From an uncultured Porphyromonadaceae bacterium (GTDB taxonomy: Bacteria > Bacteroidota > Bacteroidia > Bacteroidales > Muribaculaceae): a stretch of 50,171 nt of DNA. Positions within the stretch are counted from its first letter, which is position 1; every line of letters begins with the position of its first letter. A program made the translations under genes and the position numbers. The notes beneath the pieces were generated by a model. It saw only the letters and a program-made list of their open reading frames with translations, was not told the DNA's origin and did no database searches. Positions 45,572-50,171 of this stretch are shown piece after piece. The DNA lies in assembly GCA_947175265.1 (NCBI GenBank), contig CAMWMD010000019.1:1-50171 (forward strand), written 5' to 3'.

Positions 45572-45670
45572 ATGACCAAAGCCTCTTATCATGCGTCTAT
45601 GGTTCTATCCGAAAAACTCTTTGCTCATATTTCTATTTTCGGGCATTCTATTTCATTAATTAATCGTTAA
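45572..45670 (+). CDS. Possible 32-residue leader peptide
   Basis: ATG at 45572 opens a 32-codon frame (MTKASYHASMVLSEKLFAHI, then SIFGHSISLINR) ending at a TAA 11 bases before the giant gene's ATG. It lies between the predicted promoter and that gene. No conserved feature supports it, and it could be chance. Confidence 0.2.
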   Translation: MTKASYHASMVLSEKLFAHISIFGHSISLINR

Positions 45671-45681
45671 TACTAACCTTT

Positions 45682-48600
45682 ATGCTATCTACCGAATTAA
45701 GACAAGGAGGATCTTATAGTTTCGAGGTGCTCAAGGAAGCTTCAAGTAAGAAATACTACAGAGTCAAGACTGACGACAATGTTGAGTTTTCCTTACTAAA
45801 ATTTAAGTTCCAGCAGACCCAACCCCTCCCCGATTTTATCAACTGTTATGTCAAATCCCTGTATCCGCTGACTCTGGGACAAGATATCTCATTATTCATC
45901 CATAATTTCTATGAAGAAGGGAAAGATTATAATTTTATTGTCAAATCCATTAAAAGCGACAATATACTTCAATACGAAGTTGAGGATGCTCACGGATTAT
46001 GTTTTAAATTATTCAATGCCCCTCAATCGTTGACTCGTGGAAGCCGGATTAAATGTAAGATTATAAAAATCAGTGGTGTCAAAGTATCTCTTAAATATGT
46101 CGGCACTTTAAGCATGAAACTTCCGCTGGAGTTTTATGATATTGCACAGTGGCTTGACTCCCTTAAAATAAAGAAACATCAAGACTATTATTTAAAACTT
46201 TTAGAAAACGTCGCTGAATTTAAAGACGCTCTAATTAAATATGATGAAGCAGATCCAAACTGGATTTTTGACGTTTTACAAATATGCGCAAAACATATCA
46301 CCGATTGGCTCATAGCATGCAAGGACGATCTTAGGAACTTGGCCCGTGTCAACGAAAGAATGGAACTTGCACGTAAGATTGCTTTATATATTCTTGAGGA
46401 GTCAGATTATCTTAGGGCTTGTAATCCGGAACAGAGAACACTGATTCAATCAAGACTCTCCAATTACGTGGAACTTTTCTCACAATACAGCTTAGCAGCC
46501 AATAAAATACTTGAAGGGACGCATGAGGAGTTTATTGACAGGATGTTCTCACGCCTGAAGGAGGCAGGATATTTGTTTAATCCATCCAAACAGTTCCGAA
46601 TAATGATGACAATACTCAAACTTTGTCCGGAACTTATCAACTCCCGAATGGGTGAACTCTTTGAGGCACTTCATAACTGGGAAATCACAAACTGGCAGTC
46701 TGACCCTTTCAGACCTGCCCTGGTGGAACAATTACAAATATTTATCGAAGAAAACAGCCAGAAGATAAATCTGCTTCCTACCAATGATTCAAGTGTTGAA
46801 AACAAGGCAATCATAAGGATGATCCTTGCAATCGCAGTACAGCGACTTCTGGCTACAGATTCCGACAACATAGACCTCAGTCTGAACAGGGCTATGCTCT
46901 ATCGTTATATCTCCTATCTCAACCCCGGGAATGTGGATACATTGCTCAACAAAGGTGTAGAGGCTTTGCTCGGTATCGATAGCCCTAATGAATTCAGTTG
47001 GTATGACACGGAGCACCCTACTCTTCTTCTGGAAAAATCCTCTCATCCAAACCCGGATGTTGAAGACAGAGATATCGTTGTAAAGATATACTCAACATCA
47101 AAAGCGGATATACAACTGCGTTCCGACAGTATCAGCATCATTGCACAAAATGCTGATCCCTCTACAACTGTAATACCAAACAACTTAATTGATTGGTTAA
47201 ATCCCACCATATCATTAGCAGATCAATTAATAGTACACAATCTAAGGAAATCCAAGGATATCCGCACATATAGAAAAATGTGGGAAGATATCGCATGGTC
47301 AATCTTCGGCGCAGATCAGACTGCCGGAGAACGTATCGAGAAATCTCTTCCCGATGGTGAGGAAGTCAGAATAATTATCGATGATGTCAGGGTCCTCAAT
47401 CATGGAAATGAAAGACAACGTCTGCAATTTCATTGTACTATTGTTGATGACCTATATTATGGAGAGGGATGGATGCCCTGTGATGCTTACCACATGATTG
47501 GCTGGCTTTCTGATCAAGATATTCCATCCAATTATGATGGGTCCTTAAAATTTGCTTGCACAAATGATGGCGCTCCCCTATTATTCTCTGCTTACGCCTA
47601 CAAGAAACATGATACCCTTGAGTTTTCCATGAAATCGCAAATCGAGGATTATCTTTTGGAAACGTCTTCCCCCGGCGACGAGAATATTGCCATAGTCACC
47701 TATCTTGACAGGATAAACAACGCATGGCTTTGCCTTACGGAAAGAGGATCGACATACAAGGTGGCCTGTGATGAGACGAGTTCTCATCTCAGTCAAGGGA
47801 TGTTGGTGAGAGTTCGCTATATAGAACCCGATCGTTCCAACACGACGACGCAATTTTTCATAGGCGAACTCTCAGATAATCAAGAAAATCTCCCTGCAGC
47901 CATAAAAAAGTCGCTTTGTCTTTTCAATTTAATGCAAGGCATAGGAGTAGTGCCGGAGGAAGATGACAACGAGAATTTTGAGGTAAGGGAGACGGAAGAA
48001 GTCATGTCGAAGGAGGAACTTCTTGAACTTATATTCATGTATCAACGAAGAGCCTATTCAGAAACCGAATACCTTAAGGCAGTCAATTATCTCGGTATGG
48101 CGTCCATACTCTGTAAAATCGCAGAAGAATCAGAAATACTTCGTGAATTGACGACTCACATGGATCTTCTGCAACTTCTACAGGATTTCGGAAGGAATCA
48201 GAAAATCAATCCTGAAGAACTTGAAAGGTGTGAAAATCTCGTGAAAAAGACACCCATGCTTGAGCGTCTGCATACAAGGCTTAAGATTGTGGCAGACCTG
48301 AATATAAATGAGAATGCCAATTGGTTATGGACTGTTAGGAAATCGCCGCGAAATGAAACAGAGGGACAACTCGCTTCCCTGGTACTGTCTTTTAACATGC
48401 TTCCCAAAGGCATGGAAAAGACAAGAAAAGAAATCATGAAGGAAATCTCGACTTTATTGAATGTCAACAGTACCACTTCCACATCTAAATATTATGGTGA
48501 TGAATCACAAACAGTTGAATTCAAAAGTAGCCTCATATATTCCACTCATGGAGGTTCGCGCCCCGATGTTAAGGAGCAACTCTTTGAAATTGTGCATACC

Positions 48601-49752
48601 ATTTGTGGTTTCATGAATGCACGGGGTGGTACTCTATATATCGGAGTCAATGACTCAGGCTACGAAAACGGATTGGATGATGACATGGCATATCGTAAGA
48701 GCCACGGCATGAAACCGACAATTGACTCCATGATTGTCGACCTCCAGAATCATCTTGACCGGACTATGCCGAGTCATGCCAAGGACCATTGGGAAATTGC
48801 ATCTGATCCGGAATCAAAAAAGGGAGTTATAGTGGTCACAGTGCTTCCTGTGGAAACTCCTGTCGAACTGGATGGAATAATATACGTCAGATCAAGTTCC
48901 ACCACAAAGCCAAGATTGGATGAGGAGCGTGAGGCTTTCCTTAAGAATAGAAGCCATAATTTTCATCTTCAAATGGCTCTTCTCGGAATGAAAAATTCCG
49001 GAGAGAAATCCGAACGATTGAACACGGTTTCAAATGTGATGGATCAGATTTCGGAAGAATCCGCAGCAGCCATTGTTTTAAACAAAGACGAGGAACCAAT
49101 AATCGCAGAAGAAACCTCCCCGAACATCCCTCATAAGATATCAACCGGTAAACACAGGCTGAACGTCTTACATTCCTACGAAAACAATTTTGCGACTCCA
49201 AGCCTTTACATTCACTTTATGAAAGGTTCAAAGGTTTTCACCTCAACTGATGATCAGTTCATAGAATATGAACCGGAATGCCGGTTAGCCTTGGCTGTCC
49301 GTGAGAAAGAATTATCAGGCTGTGTAGTTCTGACCTACTCAGATGGAAAACTCGTGAAAATCCCGATAAATGTTTTCTCGCGGCTAAATGAAAAGGAATG
49401 GAGAGATTTAAGGAAAGGAGGAATACTTGAGCATGTAAATATCGCAGGTGTAAATGACTATCTGTTGAGTATAGTGGAGGCCTCCTTCGGATCTTTATTT
49501 TACAGAATTGACAAATTATCACGCATACCGACCAATGTAAATCTATCTGCTCCGGGACAGCCGCTCTGTGATCAGGAACATAAGGTTATCGCTCAGGAAA
49601 TTGTATCTGCTGACAAGGTAGGATTCTTTGATTCCGATGCTGTAGATAAAGAGAAACGTTTCTATGGGGTATCCCTGCCCCAAGGAGACGGCACCCTATC
49701 AGATGAGGAGAGAATTGACAGGCTGATTATGCCACTTGCCCATTTAGAATAA
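45682..49752 (+). CDS. Giant AlbA_2 (Schlafen-like) domain protein, 1356 aa
   Basis: I recognise only one domain with confidence: an AlbA_2 (Schlafen AlbA_2) domain at about residues 940-1090, with QTVEFKSSL, GFMNARGGTLYIGVNDSGY and DGIIYVRSSSTTKP. Such domains are associated with nucleic-acid binding or cleavage. Before it, residues about 5-140 and 560-735 are beta-rich and resemble OB/S1-type segments (GSRIKCKIIKISGVKVSLK; GMLVRVRYIEPD), separated by long helical stretches. The C-terminal 200 residues are beta-rich and include VVLTYSDGKLVKIPINVF, loosely like a gyrase A C-terminal blade. There is no signal peptide or membrane segment. It is a single-gene transcript ended by a hairpin, next to the tRNA-Gln array. 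A role in RNA metabolism or defence is inference. Confidence 0.75.
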   Translation: MLSTELRQGGSYSFEVLKEASSKKYYRVKTDDNVEFSLLKFKFQQTQPLPDFINCYVKSLYPLTLGQDISLFIHNFYEEGKDYNFIVKSIKSDNILQYEVEDAHGLCFKLFNAPQSLTRGSRIKCKIIKISGVKVSLKYVGTLSMKLPLEFYDIAQWLDSLKIKKHQDYYLKLLENVAEFKDALIKYDEADPNWIFDVLQICAKHITDWLIACKDDLRNLARVNERMELARKIALYILEESDYLRACNPEQRTLIQSRLSNYVELFSQYSLAANKILEGTHEEFIDRMFSRLKEAGYLFNPSKQFRIMMTILKLCPELINSRMGELFEALHNWEITNWQSDPFRPALVEQLQIFIEENSQKINLLPTNDSSVENKAIIRMILAIAVQRLLATDSDNIDLSLNRAMLYRYISYLNPGNVDTLLNKGVEALLGIDSPNEFSWYDTEHPTLLLEKSSHPNPDVEDRDIVVKIYSTSKADIQLRSDSISIIAQNADPSTTVIPNNLIDWLNPTISLADQLIVHNLRKSKDIRTYRKMWEDIAWSIFGADQTAGERIEKSLPDGEEVRIIIDDVRVLNHGNERQRLQFHCTIVDDLYYGEGWMPCDAYHMIGWLSDQDIPSNYDGSLKFACTNDGAPLLFSAYAYKKHDTLEFSMKSQIEDYLLETSSPGDENIAIVTYLDRINNAWLCLTERGSTYKVACDETSSHLSQGMLVRVRYIEPDRSNTTTQFFIGELSDNQENLPAAIKKSLCLFNLMQGIGVVPEEDDNENFEVRETEEVMSKEELLELIFMYQRRAYSETEYLKAVNYLGMASILCKIAEESEILRELTTHMDLLQLLQDFGRNQKINPEELERCENLVKKTPMLERLHTRLKIVADLNINENANWLWTVRKSPRNETEGQLASLVLSFNMLPKGMEKTRKEIMKEISTLLNVNSTTSTSKYYGDESQTVEFKSSLIYSTHGGSRPDVKEQLFEIVHTICGFMNARGGTLYIGVNDSGYENGLDDDMAYRKSHGMKPTIDSMIVDLQNHLDRTMPSHAKDHWEIASDPESKKGVIVVTVLPVETPVELDGIIYVRSSSTTKPRLDEEREAFLKNRSHNFHLQMALLGMKNSGEKSERLNTVSNVMDQISEESAAAIVLNKDEEPIIAEETSPNIPHKISTGKHRLNVLHSYENNFATPSLYIHFMKGSKVFTSTDDQFIEYEPECRLALAVREKELSGCVVLTYSDGKLVKIPINVFSRLNEKEWRDLRKGGILEHVNIAGVNDYLLSIVEASFGSLFYRIDKLSRIPTNVNLSAPGQPLCDQEHKVIAQEIVSADKVGFFDSDAVDKEKRFYGVSLPQGDGTLSDEERIDRLIMPLAHLE

Positions 49753-49759
49753 AAATATC

Positions 49760-49805
49760 AAACGCAACATATTGTTAAATTAAATACTGACAGTATGTTG
49801 CGTTT
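49760..49805 (+). terminator. Terminator after the giant AlbA_2 gene
   Basis: AAACGCAACATA (49760-49771) pairs perfectly with TATGTTGCGTTT (49794-49805), 12 bp, around a 22-base loop. It separates the gene from the tRNA promoter. Confidence 0.75.
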
Positions 49806-49854
49806 ACTTATAATTCAAATTACATAAAAATGAGGAAAAAATTTCTCACAAAAT

Positions 49855-49885
49855 TTTGTCAATTAAAAAAGATGTAGTAATTTTG
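49855..49885 (+). promoter_or_regulatory. Promoter of the tRNA-Gln array
   Basis: TTTG (49855-49858), exactly 19 bases, TAATTTTG (49878-49885): full consensus match. Transcription would start near 49892, about 12 bases before the first tRNA. The 36-base spacers carry no promoter, so the array is probably one transcript. Confidence 0.75.
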
Positions 49886-49903
49886 CATCGTCAAACGACG
49901 AAT

Positions 49904-49974
49904 TGCCTTGTGGTGTAATGGTAGCACACCGGATTCTGGTTCCGTTTGTGAGAGTTCGAGTCTTTCCAAGGCAA
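49904..49974 (+). tRNA. tRNA-Gln(CTG), copy 1
   Basis: The 71 bases fold as a tRNA. The acceptor stem TGCCTTG pairs with CAAGGCA. The D stem is GTG/CAC with GG in the loop. The anticodon loop TTCTGGT places CTG at positions 34-36, reading glutamine codon CAG. The T stem GAGAG/CTTTC has loop TTCGAGT, and the discriminator base is A. The anticodon stem has a C-U mismatch at its top pair (27-43). CCA is not encoded. A consensus promoter lies just upstream. Confidence 0.95.
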
Positions 49975-50010
49975 CTAAAAAATACAACTTATTCAATAGA
50001 GAATAAAAAC

Positions 50011-50081
50011 TGCCTTGTGGTGTAATGGTAGCACACCGGATTCTGGTTCCGTTTGTGAGAGTTCGAGTCTTTCCAAGGCAA
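50011..50081 (+). tRNA. tRNA-Gln(CTG), copy 2
   Basis: Identical in all 71 bases to copy 1, including the 27-43 mismatch. It follows a 36-base spacer that contains a small TTATTC/GAATAA hairpin (49989-50006), possibly used in processing. Confidence 0.95.
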
Positions 50082-50117
50082 CTAAAAAATACAACTTATT
50101 CAATAGAGAATAAAAAC

Positions 50118-50171
50118 TGCCTTGTGGTGTAATGGTAGCACACCGGATTCTGGTTCCGTTTGTGAGAGTTC
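50118..50171 (+). tRNA. tRNA-Gln(CTG), copy 3, cut by the window end
   Basis: The first 54 bases match copies 1 and 2 exactly, through the anticodon and into the T arm; the window ends before the acceptor stem closes. The array may continue. Confidence 0.93.

Larger units (their letters stand above)
45289..45681. other. Intergenic region (393 bases) upstream of the giant AlbA_2 protein
   Basis: It holds the uvrA terminator, an 18-bp palindrome, a -7 box (TAATTTTG, 45529-45536) and a possible 32-codon leader frame at 45572-45670. No other gene is seen. Confidence 0.6.
49904..50171 (+). repeat. Perfect 107-bp tandem repeat (tRNA plus spacer)
   Basis: Starts at 49904, 50011 and 50118 are spaced by exactly 107 bases, and both the tRNA (71) and spacer (36) are identical between copies. 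Two units are complete and a third is partial. Confidence 0.97.

Noticed and set aside
49904..50171. Regularly spaced identical repeats resembling a CRISPR array
   Set aside because: The repeated part folds as a tRNA, the spacers are identical to each other, and no cas gene is present.

Overview
The window reads as a chromosomal segment of a member of the Bacteroidota, most likely the order Bacteroidales. The evidence is: many upstream regions carry the phylum's own promoter form (TTTG, 18-21 bases, TAnnTTTG); the gene set includes DUF4290, an AlbA_2 giant protein, carboxynorspermidine decarboxylase, a Lys-type SerA and a MurA with Asp in place of the fosfomycin-target Cys; and one protein ends in a type IX secretion (CHU_C, type B) sorting domain. 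No insertion sequence, prophage, CRISPR array or rRNA is visible. Genus cannot be read from the sequence.

Layout. 1-1000: a gene-poor start and one small acidic unknown. 1001-7156 (minus): uvrB-ygiQ-S9 peptidase, ending at a strong hairpin. 7260-9330 (plus): tpiA, then a SPOR-domain protein coupled to folE. 9419-14729 (minus): B12-dependent ribonucleotide reductase and a CBM20-bearing amylomaltase. 14934-16677 (plus): nitroreductase and an AraC regulator. 16684-19032 (minus): inositol-phosphatase-like enzyme, EamA transporter and a 53-residue rubredoxin, divergent from a Fur-family regulator and a DUF1015 gene (plus). 21248-23060: a small surface-type lipoprotein facing an NhaC antiporter. 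23147-25186 (minus): serA and serC. 25293-27229 (minus): rarA and a HAD hydrolase, coupled by a 4-base overlap.

27351-33154 (plus) is a compact seven-gene run: FAD oxidoreductase, tsaB, DUF4290, murA, rimM, a small acidic protein and an OmpA-family protein, joining cell-wall, tRNA-modification and ribosome-maturation functions. 33205-38042 (minus) holds nspC, a PcrA/UvrD helicase, a stand-alone PD-(D/E)XK nuclease-like protein and a secreted S1/P1 nuclease. From about 38.1 to 42.4 kb the DNA is more AT-rich and looks accessory: a GNAT acetyltransferase, a 0.8-kb AT-rich spacer, an XRE-type regulator whose promoter is flanked by a perfect inverted repeat, and a type IX-sorted extracellular protein. 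uvrA follows.

The last region has a 1356-residue protein with an AlbA_2 (Schlafen-like) domain and possible OB-type segments, then an exact 107-bp tandem repeat whose unit is a tRNA-Gln(CTG) gene plus a 36-base spacer; two copies are complete and a third is cut by the window edge. The best candidates for undescribed biology are the giant AlbA_2 protein with its palindromic leader, the XRE regulator with its operator-like repeats next to a type IX cargo, and the nuclease-helicase pair beside nspC.
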